64,000 nucleotides of DNA, taken from NCBI RefSeq assembly GCF_900129875.1, contig NZ_FQXC01000004.1, positions 186,001 to 250,000 of the forward strand. Direction: 5' to 3'. The translations under genes and the position numbers were made by a program. The notes under the pieces are model-generated. The model was given only the letters and a program-made list of their open reading frames with translations. It did no database searches and was not told where the DNA came from. Shown piece by piece: positions 27,181-36,303 of the stretch (position 1 is its first letter; every line of letters begins with the position of its first letter). Source of the stretch: Marivita hallyeonensis (GTDB lineage Bacteria; Pseudomonadota; Alphaproteobacteria; Rhodobacterales; Rhodobacteraceae).

Positions 27181-27439
27181 TCGCTGCGTCAACGGTCCGA
27201 TTTTTGCCGCAAAGGCAACCCTGAATTATATTTAATTTCAAACAGTTAATGACCTGGCGCGAGCCTGAGGACGCATCGACTTTTGTGACAAACGGCCTTC
27301 CCCTGACCCGAAACTCCGCACGAGTTCGTCAAAAAAAGCACCAAGTTTACGTTTCCGTCAAATTGTCACCCGATTTCGAACACATTCTCACAGCAGAAGG
27401 TATTACGAAATAGTTAATCTGCACCTGAGAGGTTGTGAA

Positions 27440-28204
27440 ATGTCTCGACAAGAAGTCACTGCAATCAGTCTGGTCACGCCGAAGACCCGCGATCATGTTG
27501 TTCGGTCCCTTATTCCCAATGTCGGTCGCGCCCTGGCCAGCCAGCGCGCCACCTATCACCGTCTGCCGCTGACCGGTGACAGCATCGACTGGGTCGTGAA
27601 CGGCTCGGATGAGCTGACCGTGGCGCTTGATGATAGCAAGGATGACTGTGTGATCCTTGTTGCATCGCGCGGTGCAGAGACAGAAGACTGCACAACCCGC
27701 CTTGCCAATGTCGCCGCTGATCTGTGCCGTGATTTCGACGCCCACACAGTATTCTTGAACGGCGCGCAACAGCCAATTCCGGCAGCCGACTTCATCAACG
27801 CGGGCGACGCCGCGCAGGCTCGTGGTGCCAATCGCAGCCGGATCATTCCGCGCAAGGTACGCGTTGCCACCTCTCGTCGCCGCGAAGAGCGTGCGCGTCT
27901 GGCCAAGCAGGACAATCTGACGATGGCCGCGATGCGTTCACATTTGCTGAAGGCAAACTCAGAAGAATTCGAGCACCTTGAACTGGAAGAGCGTCGCGCG
28001 AAATCTGCGCCGCTGCGCCTGTCGGCATGGGCGATGTCGTTCTCGACCGCGTTGATCGCCGCACCGCTGGCGATCCCTTTGCTGGTTCACAATCTGGTGC
28101 GCGGTGAAGATGTGAAATCCGGTGCGATGGCACTTGGTGTGGCCGGGCTTTACGCCGCTTTGGCCCATACGGGCATGGCGCCTGGTCTGACCGAGCTTCT
28201 CTAG
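27440..28204 (+). CDS. hypothetical protein with C-terminal membrane hairpin
   Basis: A 254-residue protein. The first 150 residues are a soluble alpha/beta-looking domain (AISLVTPKTRDHVVRSLIPN, then VILVASRGAETED), followed by a basic helical segment (SRRREERARLAKQ) and two hydrophobic helices at about 196-217 and 229-250. The N-terminal part loosely resembles nucleotide-binding folds but lacks a P-loop. No family recognised. It has 259 bp of AT-richer upstream DNA, enough for its own promoter, and a GC-rich imperfect hairpin about 20 bp after its stop. Confidence 0.7.
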   Translation: MSRQEVTAISLVTPKTRDHVVRSLIPNVGRALASQRATYHRLPLTGDSIDWVVNGSDELTVALDDSKDDCVILVASRGAETEDCTTRLANVAADLCRDFDAHTVFLNGAQQPIPAADFINAGDAAQARGANRSRIIPRKVRVATSRRREERARLAKQDNLTMAAMRSHLLKANSEEFEHLELEERRAKSAPLRLSAWAMSFSTALIAAPLAIPLLVHNLVRGEDVKSGAMALGVAGLYAALAHTGMAPGLTELL

Positions 28205-28325
28205 AACTCGTTTCGGATGCTGCGGAATGGCGGCCGTTCCTCGCGGAGCGGCCGTCAAGCGCTTGCCGATCACACGATATTTGCTAACGTCTGCCCCAAC
28301 TGTTTTCGAGTTGGAGTGTTTCATT

Positions 28326-29141
28326 ATGCGTCGCCTGATCGCTGCCGCCTGCCTTGTCGCCTGCACCACCCTGCCCGCTGCGGCGGCCCAGTGCATCACC
28401 AGCAAAAATGCCTTCAGCCAGTACAAGCAGACGCTGGCACGACAGGCATCTGCGGCGGGGGTCGGGCAACGCGGATTGTCGGCGCTGCAGAACGCCCAGT
28501 TGTCGAACATCACCTGGCGATTTGAATCGAACCCCAGTAACCAGACCGGGACATTGCAGGGCGACCCAGCGCGTTTCCTGGCGAAGCGGTCCGGCAGTTC
28601 GGCGGACGCCTTCATCAACCAGACCCGCCGCAAGATCGCGAACAATCCGAACACCTTCGCCGCGTTGGAGCGCAATTTCGGCGTTCCGGCCTCCATCCTT
28701 GCGACGATCTGGGGATTGGAAACCAGCTGGGGCGGATATCTTGGTGGCACGTCGGTCGTGGACGGGGCGGTCACGCTGTCCTCCTACTGCCGACGCCATC
28801 CCCGGTTCGAGCCGCACGCCATTGCGGCGTTGCAGATGGTGGATCAGGGGATCCTCTCACCTTCGACCAAGGGTGGACCCTCGGGTGAGTTGGGGCATAT
28901 GCAATTCCTTGCCGGGAACTGGATGCGCTACCGCGTCGACGGCAATGGCGACGGCCGGGCAGACCCGTATAACGCGGTCGATGCGCTGGCGACGGCAGCG
29001 AACATGCTGCGCCAGAACGGCTGGCAGGCGGGGCAACCCTACGGCGAAGGGACGCGCAATTTCAACGTGTTGTCGGTCTGGAATGACAGCGGCAACTACT
29101 TGCGAGCCATCGTCTATTCCGCTCAGCGCGCGGGCAGCTGA
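28326..29141 (+). CDS. lytic murein transglycosylase (MltB-like)
   Basis: Cleaves peptidoglycan glycan strands to 1,6-anhydro ends in the periplasm. The 271 residues carry the catalytic Glu132 in IWGLETSWGGYLG, the SYCRRHPRFEPHAIAALQMVD region, GELGHMQFLAGNW and DPYNAVDALATAANML, all typical of the MltB/SLT family 3. The signal region is ambiguous: LVAC (residues 10-13) fits a lipobox, while AAAA-Q near residue 21 fits signal peptidase I. The ATG at 28326 was chosen because it starts the signal peptide. It overlaps the convergent next gene by 19 bp. Confidence 0.92.
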   Translation: MRRLIAAACLVACTTLPAAAAQCITSKNAFSQYKQTLARQASAAGVGQRGLSALQNAQLSNITWRFESNPSNQTGTLQGDPARFLAKRSGSSADAFINQTRRKIANNPNTFAALERNFGVPASILATIWGLETSWGGYLGGTSVVDGAVTLSSYCRRHPRFEPHAIAALQMVDQGILSPSTKGGPSGELGHMQFLAGNWMRYRVDGNGDGRADPYNAVDALATAANMLRQNGWQAGQPYGEGTRNFNVLSVWNDSGNYLRAIVYSAQRAGS

Positions 29142-29887
29142 TCCGCAGGTGCAAACGCAGTCGCAACGGCCGCGCGTGGGATGACGAACGTGTGGATGGT
29201 GAAAAGCACGCCGCCGCTTTTCGGCAAGCGCCAGATCACCTGCCGTTCGCTCCGCAAGTAGGGGGCCGAGGTCTTGTCAGTCAGCTCGCGAGGGGTGTCG
29301 GACGAGCGCGGCTGGTGCAACTCCGGATCCGCGTACCAAAGTGCGTTGAACCGCCAGATCGCACGACCCGGCCGCACACCGTCGAACAGGCGTTGCACCC
29401 GTCGCGCGAGTTGGGCGTCGTAGTCTGGCACGGGCATGTGGATATGCGTTAGCGGATGTCCGATCTTTTCTGACAATCGCCAACTGGCCGGAAAACACAG
29501 CACCGCGCCGGTCAGGACGTGTTCATCGCCGCGCTTTTCCAAAAGGCAGACGTCTTCCTGCAGGATACGGCCCAACGTACGAAACGGCTCCGCGCGGTCG
29601 ATGGGAACTGAGCGGCCATCGGGGCAAAGCACGGTGTCCTCCGCAATGCGGAATCCACTGGGCAAATGTGCGAGAACCTCGCTTAGCATCTCGCCCAGCG
29701 CCGCCTGTGACGGGGCATCCGTCGCCAAAACGTCATCTGCGCGCGTCGCCAAAAACGCTTCGCGATGCGCCATCTGGCCCGCGTAGGCGTCATCCACGAT
29801 GAACCACGGATCGTCGCCGATCGGCGCAACGCCGGGCAGCGGACGCGGCGCAAAGACGTCGTACGGAAGAGCGGTCTGAAAGATCAT
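29123..29887 (-). CDS. heme-dependent oxidative N-demethylase family protein (DUF3445)
   Basis: A 254-residue protein of the DUF3445 family, whose studied members demethylate secondary amines such as dimethylamine with a heme cofactor. Visible family blocks are GRILQEDVCLLEK, LCFPASWRLSEKIGHPLTHIHMPVP and WRFNALWYADPELHQPR, then SERQVIWRLPKSGGVLFTIHTFV. It overlaps the end of the transglycosylase gene tail to tail. Lying next to dddP, it hints at catabolism of methylated osmolytes, but a direct link is inference. Confidence 0.85.
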   Translation of the reverse strand: MIFQTALPYDVFAPRPLPGVAPIGDDPWFIVDDAYAGQMAHREAFLATRADDVLATDAPSQAALGEMLSEVLAHLPSGFRIAEDTVLCPDGRSVPIDRAEPFRTLGRILQEDVCLLEKRGDEHVLTGAVLCFPASWRLSEKIGHPLTHIHMPVPDYDAQLARRVQRLFDGVRPGRAIWRFNALWYADPELHQPRSSDTPRELTDKTSAPYLRSERQVIWRLPKSGGVLFTIHTFVIPRAAVATAFAPADQLPAR

Positions 29888-30124
29888 GAAGTCGGCTTAG
29901 CAAGCTTTCCGGGTCAGCGAAACCGCAGGTCATCGCGATGCAGCGCCGCGCCATCGAGTAGCTTTCAGCGAGGTTTGATTGCGGGCGTGCAAACGGGAGG
30001 CAAACGGGTTTCTGGTGCGATGCACAGAAAACGGGCGCTTTTGATCATGCGCCGTGTCGCAAACTGGCATGAGCGCGGGCGCGGCACAGGTCAATTTGCA
30101 GGTCAGGCCTTGGAAGTCCTGCCC

Positions 30125-31465
30125 ATGAACACGCATTTCCGCGACACGCGCAAAATCGACCCTAACCGCGGGGCGGTGACCGGCGACAACACCCCGAACG
30201 ATCAGGACCGGATCGAGATCGGACCCACCCAACTTGCTTACGCGGAATGGGCGGCGGCGGGATTGGACCTTCCCGATCTGCAAGAGATGCGCCGCTACCG
30301 GTGGTCTCGATTGACGCAGCACATCGTGGACCGGGGGTATGGGGGGCTTTTACTGTTCGATCCGTTGAACATCCGCTACGCGACCGACAGCACCAACATG
30401 CAGCTCTGGAACACGCACAACCCGTTCCGCGCGGTCCTGCTCTGTGCCGATGGTTACATGGTGATGTGGGATTACAAGAACTCGCCTTTCCTGAGCAGTT
30501 TCAATCCCTTGGTCCGCGAACAACGCTCTGGCGCGTCGATGTTCTATTTCGCGAACGGCGACCGCAGTGATCTTGCTGCAGAGGCGTTTGTCGGAGAGAT
30601 CGCAGATCTGATCCGGGACCACGGTGGCGGCAACAGGCGACTGGCCGTCGACAAGATCATGATCGCCGGATACCGCGCACTGACATCGGTCGGGTTCGAG
30701 GTGATGGAAGGCGAAGAGGTCACCGAGAAGGCCCGCGCGGTCAAGTGCCCGGACGAGATCAAGGCGATGCGCTGTGCGTCCCACGCCTGCGAAGCGGCGA
30801 TGGTCGAGATGGAGCGCTTTGCGCGGCGCGAGGTGCCGCAAGGGCAGACTTCGGAAGACGACATCTGGGCCGTCCTGCACGCGGAAAACATCAAGCGCGG
30901 CGGCGAATGGATCGAGACGCGATTGCTGACATCTGGCCCGCGCACCAACCCGTGGTTCCAGGAATGCGGTGGCCGGATCGTGCAGAACAACGAAATCGTG
31001 GCCTTCGACACAGACTTGGTCGGCAGCTATGGCATTTGCGTTGATATCAGCCGGACGTGGTGGATCGGAGATCAGCGGCCGCGCCCCGACATGATCGACG
31101 CGATGAAACACGGGGTCGACCATATCATGTCCAATATGGAGATGCTGAAGCCCGGCGTCATGATCCCCGAACTGACCGCAAACACACATGTGCTGCGGCC
31201 AGAGTTCCAAAAAGGCAAATACAGCTGCCTTATGCACGGGGTTGGTCTGTGTGACGAATGGCCTTTGGTCGCCTATCCTGATCAAGCGGTGCCGGGGGCG
31301 TTCGATTACCCGCTTGAGGCTGGAATGACACTCTGCGTCGAGGCCTTGATCAGCCCCGAAGGCGGTGACTTTTCGATCAAGCTTGAGGATCAGGTTCTGG
31401 TCACCGAAGACGGGTTCGAAAACCTCACCAAATACCCGTTCGATCCGGCGTTGATGGGTGAATGA
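30125..31465 (+). CDS. dddP: dimethylsulfoniopropionate lyase DddP
   Basis: Cleaves DMSP to dimethyl sulfide and acrylate in the cytosol. A 446-residue M24-peptidase-fold protein; all six metal ligands known for DddP are present at the known positions: Asp295 and Asp297 (AFDTDL), Asp307 (CVDISRTWW), His371 (LMHGVGLCDEWP), Glu406 (CVEALIS) and Glu421 (KLEDQVL). The N-terminus MNTHFRDTRKIDP and the DNTPNDQDRIEIGPTQ segment are typical. The ATG at 30125 has GGAAG 9-10 bases upstream. It stands alone, preceded by 237 bp of upstream DNA and followed after 3 bp by a convergent gene. Strong ecological marker for a marine Roseobacter. Confidence 0.96.
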   Translation: MNTHFRDTRKIDPNRGAVTGDNTPNDQDRIEIGPTQLAYAEWAAAGLDLPDLQEMRRYRWSRLTQHIVDRGYGGLLLFDPLNIRYATDSTNMQLWNTHNPFRAVLLCADGYMVMWDYKNSPFLSSFNPLVREQRSGASMFYFANGDRSDLAAEAFVGEIADLIRDHGGGNRRLAVDKIMIAGYRALTSVGFEVMEGEEVTEKARAVKCPDEIKAMRCASHACEAAMVEMERFARREVPQGQTSEDDIWAVLHAENIKRGGEWIETRLLTSGPRTNPWFQECGGRIVQNNEIVAFDTDLVGSYGICVDISRTWWIGDQRPRPDMIDAMKHGVDHIMSNMEMLKPGVMIPELTANTHVLRPEFQKGKYSCLMHGVGLCDEWPLVAYPDQAVPGAFDYPLEAGMTLCVEALISPEGGDFSIKLEDQVLVTEDGFENLTKYPFDPALMGE

Positions 31466-31468
31466 GTT

Positions 31469-32338
31469 TCATTCGAAAACAACGACTTCTGCCAGCACCC
31501 CGCTGTGATCGGACCCGGCCAGTGCACGCGGGCCGGCGCGGCCTCCTCCGGGGGCGAAGACATGGTCGATGGGCAACGGCGCTCCGGCCTTGCGCAGCGT
31601 GGGGAATAAAGGACCGGCGCGTGCGGTATCGGTGGTGACTGCGATCTGGCGCAGGGCATGAGACCACGGCACCATGTTGAAATCGCCGGCAAGAACCACC
31701 GGGTCGTCAAGCGTGGCCAGCACCGGCAGAACCACCTCCAACTGATCTGCCTGCCCATGCGGCCAAGGCCAGAACGCATGCAGGCTGAACGCCCAGAATG
31801 TGCCATCGGGAGAGGTGACACGCAGCCCGACCAGTCCCTGATTTTCCACGCAGATCTCACCCTCGACCGGCCAGCGCGACAGGACCGCGACACGCGCCCA
31901 GGTGGTCAGCGCACAGCTTGCCTGATGGGGATAGGCGTCGCGCAGCTGCTGGACGAGCGGCGCATTGCGCGAGGTGAGTTCCTGCAAGGCGATGACATCC
32001 GGGTTTGCCGCGACAATGTCGGCATAAAGCGCGTCGACCTGATTGTTCTCGAACAGCAGGTTCTTCTGATACACGACAACCGACCCCGGCGGATGCGCCG
32101 TATATTTCTGCGCCACGATCTGCCCCATGGCCCCAAGGCACAACACCGCCACGCTCCATCGCAACGCAGCAGGCCACGGCGACCAGATCACGACCAAAGC
32201 AAGCAGCGCCGCGATGGGCAGACGGAACACAGCGAAACTGTCTCCGGCCGGGTGCACAGCCCCCAGAAACCCGCCCACAAACGCGGCTGTCAGCGCCAGT
32301 GCAACAAAGATCACCAGCACCTGCCCTGCTCTCACCAT
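31469..32338 (-). CDS. membrane-anchored endonuclease/exonuclease/phosphatase family protein
   Basis: A 289-residue protein: two to three N-terminal membrane helices (about 1-75) and a C-terminal EEP domain. Active-site blocks visible are the KNLL-type opening YQKNLLFEN, IALQEL (Glu for Mg), VLAGDFNMVPW and AGSDHSGVLAEV (final Asp-His). Such YafD-like proteins have unclear substrates, phosphodiester or lipid phosphate. The ATG at 32338 was preferred because GGAGG lies 9-10 bases upstream. Convergent with dddP, 3 bp apart, with no terminator between. Confidence 0.87.
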   Translation of the reverse strand: MVRAGQVLVIFVALALTAAFVGGFLGAVHPAGDSFAVFRLPIAALLALVVIWSPWPAALRWSVAVLCLGAMGQIVAQKYTAHPPGSVVVYQKNLLFENNQVDALYADIVAANPDVIALQELTSRNAPLVQQLRDAYPHQASCALTTWARVAVLSRWPVEGEICVENQGLVGLRVTSPDGTFWAFSLHAFWPWPHGQADQLEVVLPVLATLDDPVVLAGDFNMVPWSHALRQIAVTTDTARAGPLFPTLRKAGAPLPIDHVFAPGGGRAGPRALAGSDHSGVLAEVVVFE

Positions 32339-32448
32339 CCTGTGACGCCTCCGACACATTGCTTGCTAAAGGGCCACACTGCCCACACTGTCTACCACAC
32401 CGAAACCGCCAAAAGGGCCGCCTAGCCCGGCCCTGAAGGACCAAGACC

Positions 32449-33657
32449 ATGACGACCGAACGCATCACATTCCCAGGCCATTCCGGCGACACACTGTCGG
32501 CGCGGCTCGACCTGCCCGAGGGGCCGCACCTGGCCACTGCCCTTTTTGCGCATTGCTTCACCTGTTCCAAGGACATTCCGGCGGCGCGGCGGATCGCTGC
32601 GCGATTGTCGGCCATGGGGATCGCGGTGCTGCGGTTCGATTTCACCGGTCTCGGCCATTCCAAAGGCGAGTTTTCAAACACCACGTTCACCTCGAATGTC
32701 GGGGATTTGCACGCAGCCGCCGCCTATTTGCGGGATCGCAACATGGCGCCGTCCATGCTGATCGGTCACTCCCTTGGTGGCGCGGCGGTGTTACGCGCCG
32801 CCGGGGATATGGAGGGCATCAAGGCGGTCGTGACTATTGGCGCCCCTTTCGATCCAGAACATGTGACGCATAATTTTGCGGATGCGCTGGAAGACATCGA
32901 CCAGAAGGGCCAGGCCGAAGTCGATCTTGGCGGGCGTCCGTTCACAATCGGCAAGGCCTTTGTGCAGGACGTGAAAGCGCAGGCTCTGGCCCCGATCATT
33001 GGCAATCTGAAAGCGGCTTTGCTGGTCATGCACGCGCCGCGCGACGCCGTGGTGGGCATTGAAAACGCAACGAATATCTTCGTCGCCGCAAAACATCCCA
33101 AGAGTTTCGTCACGCTGGACGACGCAGATCACCTCGTGACCCGGGCAGAGGACGCGGAATACGCGGCGGATGTGATTTCGGCCTGGGTGGGGCGCTATCT
33201 GGGCCTGACCCCGCCCGCCCCGCCTGTGGGCGCGCCCGAAGGTGTGGTGCGCGTGTCCGAAGCGGATGTGAACGGGTTTCTGCAGGATGTGCAGTCCGGC
33301 CCGCATCACCTTCTGTCGGACGAACCGCTGGCCTATGGCGGCACCAATCGCGGGGTGTCGCCCTATGGTCTGCTGGCCGCCGGACTTGGTGCATGCACGT
33401 CGATGACGTTGCGCATGTACGCGCGGCGTAAGGGCTGGCCGATGACGCATGTTTCGGTCGATGTGAGCCACGACAAGGTCCACGCGCAGGATGCGGGCAC
33501 GCAGACGGACGAGAATATCGACCTGTTCCGGCGACGCATCGCCGTCAGCGGTGATCTGGACGCCGAGCAACGGAAAAAGCTGCTTGAGATCGCCGATAAA
33601 TGCCCGGTTCACAGGACGTTGGAAGCCTCTTCCCGGGTAGAGACAGAGCTGGTCTGA
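32449..33657 (+). CDS. bifunctional alpha/beta hydrolase / OsmC family protein
   Basis: A 402-residue fusion. Residues 1-255 form an alpha/beta hydrolase with nucleophile elbow GHSLGG (Ser108) and a late DDADHLV His. Residues about 265-402 form an OsmC/Ohr domain with both redox cysteines, in GLGACTSMTLRMYARRKGW and DKCPVHRTLE, expected to reduce organic hydroperoxides. This fusion is known in proteobacteria; coupling of ester cleavage with thiol peroxidase activity is the usual speculation. Stands alone, start at 32449 after a short leader. Confidence 0.92.
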   Translation: MTTERITFPGHSGDTLSARLDLPEGPHLATALFAHCFTCSKDIPAARRIAARLSAMGIAVLRFDFTGLGHSKGEFSNTTFTSNVGDLHAAAAYLRDRNMAPSMLIGHSLGGAAVLRAAGDMEGIKAVVTIGAPFDPEHVTHNFADALEDIDQKGQAEVDLGGRPFTIGKAFVQDVKAQALAPIIGNLKAALLVMHAPRDAVVGIENATNIFVAAKHPKSFVTLDDADHLVTRAEDAEYAADVISAWVGRYLGLTPPAPPVGAPEGVVRVSEADVNGFLQDVQSGPHHLLSDEPLAYGGTNRGVSPYGLLAAGLGACTSMTLRMYARRKGWPMTHVSVDVSHDKVHAQDAGTQTDENIDLFRRRIAVSGDLDAEQRKKLLEIADKCPVHRTLEASSRVETELV

Positions 33658-33797
33658 CGCAGGTCTGCACGCGTCTTGGCGTATCACGCGACTGCGGTTC
33701 ATCGGTTGCTTCATAATCGTGTTGAGAATTATGAATTTGTCTCAATACCCGCGCTGTGTCAGTGAAGATCACATCTTCCCTCTCATTACGGCGCGCC

Positions 33798-34814
33798 ATG
33801 ACCCAAGTTTTGCAAGACCTTCTGTCCAAACGTGACTGGCTTCTGGCCGATGGGGCCACGGGCACCAACCTGTTTAACATGGGGCTTGCCAGCGGTGATG
33901 CGCCGGAGCTTTGGAACGAGACCGAACAAAACAAAATCCGCGCGCTCTATGCCGGGGCGGTGGACGCGGGCAGCGATCTTTTCCTGACCAACACCTTCGG
34001 GTCCAACGCGTCGCGTCTCAGGTTGCACGATGCCGGTCACCGCGCGCATGAGCTGTCGCGTCTGGGGGCAGAACTGGCGCGCGAAGTTGCCGATGCGGCG
34101 GGACGTCCCGTTGTCGTGGCCGGGTCCGTGGGACCGACCGGAGAGATCATGCAGCCCGTTGGCACGCTGTCACACGCGAATGCGGTCGAGATGTTTCACG
34201 AACAGGCAGAGGGGCTGAAGGCTGGCGGGGCCGATGTGCTCTGGGTAGAGACCATCAGCGCACCGGAAGAGTATCGCGCGGCGGCAGAGGCCTTTGCGCT
34301 GGCGGACATGCCGTGGTGCGGGACCATGAGTTTCGACACCGCAGGTCGCACGATGATGGGCGTGACCTCGTCCGCGATGGTGGAACTGGTCGACAGCCTG
34401 CCCAACCCGCCCGTCGCCTTCGGCGCGAATTGCGGGACCGGTGCATCCGATCTTTTGCGCACGGTACTTGGGTTTACCGCCACCGGCACAGAGCGGGCGA
34501 TCATCGCAAAAGGCAATGCGGGCATACCGAAATATGTGGACGGGCACATTCATTATGACGGCACGCCGGACCTGATGGCGCGCTATGCGGTGCTGGCCCG
34601 CGACGCAGGTGCGCGGATCATTGGGGGCTGCTGTGGAACCATGCCGGAACACTTGAAAGCCATGCGTGAAGCGCTTGAAACAGAGCCCAAATCCAGCGCG
34701 CCTACTCTGGACCTGATCGTGTCGGAGATCGGGCCTTTCAGCTCGGACAATGACGGCACCGGCGACCAGAGCGGAGCGCCAAAACGCGAACGCCGCGGGC
34801 GGCGCCGTGCGTGA
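33798..34814 (+). CDS. bmt: homocysteine S-methyltransferase domain protein (Bmt/MetH-N type)
   Basis: A 338-residue Zn-dependent homocysteine S-methyltransferase with the family opening LLADGATGTNL and the three Zn cysteines, Cys212 (GANCGTG) and Cys278/Cys279 (IGGCCGTMPEH). It is often annotated betaine-homocysteine methyltransferase. Its neighbours 1.5 kb on, a corrinoid-binding protein and DUF1638, fit the split methionine synthase described in Roseobacters such as Phaeobacter, where this protein is the homocysteine-binding part. The ATG at 33798 (MTQVLQDLL) was chosen from family starts. The C-terminus is a basic tail (KRERRGRRRA). Methyl donor, betaine versus methylcobalamin, is not decided by sequence. 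Confidence 0.87.
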   Translation: MTQVLQDLLSKRDWLLADGATGTNLFNMGLASGDAPELWNETEQNKIRALYAGAVDAGSDLFLTNTFGSNASRLRLHDAGHRAHELSRLGAELAREVADAAGRPVVVAGSVGPTGEIMQPVGTLSHANAVEMFHEQAEGLKAGGADVLWVETISAPEEYRAAAEAFALADMPWCGTMSFDTAGRTMMGVTSSAMVELVDSLPNPPVAFGANCGTGASDLLRTVLGFTATGTERAIIAKGNAGIPKYVDGHIHYDGTPDLMARYAVLARDAGARIIGGCCGTMPEHLKAMREALETEPKSSAPTLDLIVSEIGPFSSDNDGTGDQSGAPKRERRGRRRA

Positions 34815-35004
34815 TCGCTTCCGATTGACGTCATGTGTTCCGACCCGGGCCCAGCCATGCGGGAATACGAAGTGACTTCGCCCCTGCCCGCACTGCCGAA
34901 CGCGCGCCCGGATTGGATCGGTCTTGAAGTGACCTCGGCCCACGCCGCTATCGCGCCGCGCTCAGCCGCCGCCACGTGCTCGACTTTTTCCAAGTCGACG
35001 AGGC

Positions 35005-35024
35005 GAGACCCTTCAAAGGGTCTC
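35005..35024. terminator. hairpin between bmt and the convergent radical SAM gene
   Basis: Perfect arms GAGACCCTT and AAGGGTCTC with a 2-nt centre, placed 10 bp beyond the radical SAM stop. No T run on either strand, so the call is weak. Confidence 0.4.
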
Positions 35025-35033
35025 TACGACACC

Positions 35034-36119
35034 TCAGAACAGCGACAGTTGATCGCCCAGTGCGGGCGGTGGCGCGAAGCGCGTGCAATCAGGCATGGGC
35101 AGGGTTTGATCCAGACCAAGGCGTTTTCGGGCCTTCGTGAACCGGTGCGCAATCAATTGGGCAAATGCCCCCTCGCCTCGCGTGCGTTTGAACCACTCTG
35201 CACTGTAGACCTTCCCGCCGTGCATCTCGCGCAGTTTCGACATCACACGCGACTTTCGGTCGGGATAATGGGCGTCCATCCACTCCTCCCAAAGCGGCGC
35301 AACCTCGTGCGGAAGGCGCAGCATCGCCCAGGTCGCGGCAACCGACCCGGCGTCGCGCGCTGTTTCAAGGATCGCCTCGATTTCGGGATCGGTCAGCCCG
35401 GGCACGACGGGAGAGACCATCACACGGACCGGAATGCCCGCGTCGGTCAGCTTGCGGATCGTCGCCAACCGCCGCTTCGGGCTTGGCACGCGCGGCTCCA
35501 TCCGGCGGTTCAAGTCGGCGTCCAGTGTCGTGATCGTGATGCCGACACGCACCAGATTTTGCGCGGCCATCTCGGACAGGATATCGAGATCGCGCTCGAT
35601 CAGCGTGCCTTTGGTGGCAATCATCACCGGGTGGCGAAAGTCACTGAGTACCTGCAGGCAGGCACGCATGATCCCGCGATCCCGTTCAATCGGCTGGTAC
35701 GGGTCGGTGTTCGTCCCGATGGCGATCGGCGCGACCTTGTAGCGCCGCCGCCGCAATTCATGCGCCAAAAGCGCCGGGGCATCGGGGCGGGCCACCAGCT
35801 TCGTCTCGAAATCCAGCCCCGGCGACAGACCAAGCCAGGCATGGGTTGGGCGGGCAAAGCAGTAGATGCAGCCGTGCTCACACCCCCGGTACGGGTTGAT
35901 CGTCCGGTCAAAGGACAGGTCCGGCGAGTTCACGTAGTTGATCAGGCTGCGCGGGCGTTCTTCACTGACCTCGGTGCGCAGGGTGCCCAGCTCTTCGGGG
36001 ATGTCCCATCCATCACCCTCATCGACGTGCCGAAGACGTTCGAACCGGCCATTGTCCCGGCTCAATGCACCGCGCCCGCGACGGACGTCGGCATCGACTG
36101 TACGTTCAGACCGTGCCAT
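35034..36119 (-). CDS. PA0069 family radical SAM protein
   Basis: A 361-residue radical SAM enzyme with the 4Fe-4S motif CEHGCIYC (Cys80, Cys84, Cys87) in RGCEHGCIYCFARP, the SplB-like spacing of the PA0069 group. GTNTDPYQPIER and ATKGTLIERDLDIL are conserved blocks. The ATG at 36119 was chosen; frame upstream is not conserved. It is divergent from the corrinoid-protein gene (184 bp between starts) and convergent with bmt. Substrate of this family is unknown; its position inside the B12/methionine locus is notable. Confidence 0.9.
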   Translation of the reverse strand: MARSERTVDADVRRGRGALSRDNGRFERLRHVDEGDGWDIPEELGTLRTEVSEERPRSLINYVNSPDLSFDRTINPYRGCEHGCIYCFARPTHAWLGLSPGLDFETKLVARPDAPALLAHELRRRRYKVAPIAIGTNTDPYQPIERDRGIMRACLQVLSDFRHPVMIATKGTLIERDLDILSEMAAQNLVRVGITITTLDADLNRRMEPRVPSPKRRLATIRKLTDAGIPVRVMVSPVVPGLTDPEIEAILETARDAGSVAATWAMLRLPHEVAPLWEEWMDAHYPDRKSRVMSKLREMHGGKVYSAEWFKRTRGEGAFAQLIAHRFTKARKRLGLDQTLPMPDCTRFAPPPALGDQLSLF

Positions 36120-36303
36120 GACCGCGATGTAGAACACATTAGGAACATCGACAAGAGCGAGCGTCGAGGCGGCCTGGCATCCAGGGGTTTCGTCGGTAGA
36201 GCGCGTGGCAATGTCGGAATTCTGCAACTGAGATCGCAAGAAAACCTCAAATAGTCGAAAAGAAACGCGCCCAGCCACGTGGCCGGGACCTGGAGTGACT
36301 CAT

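Noticed and set aside
27228-27252. Pair of TTAA half-sites suggesting a CtrA site before the 27440 gene
   Set aside because: The half-sites are 10 bp apart instead of 7.
33658-33797. SAM, SAH or cobalamin riboswitch before the homocysteine methyltransferase
   Set aside because: No B12 box or SAM-II/SAH core could be found by eye in the 140 bp leader.
34833-36254. 473-codon open frame opposite the radical SAM gene
   Set aside because: Antisense of a gene with an intact CxxxCxxC motif; no own conservation.
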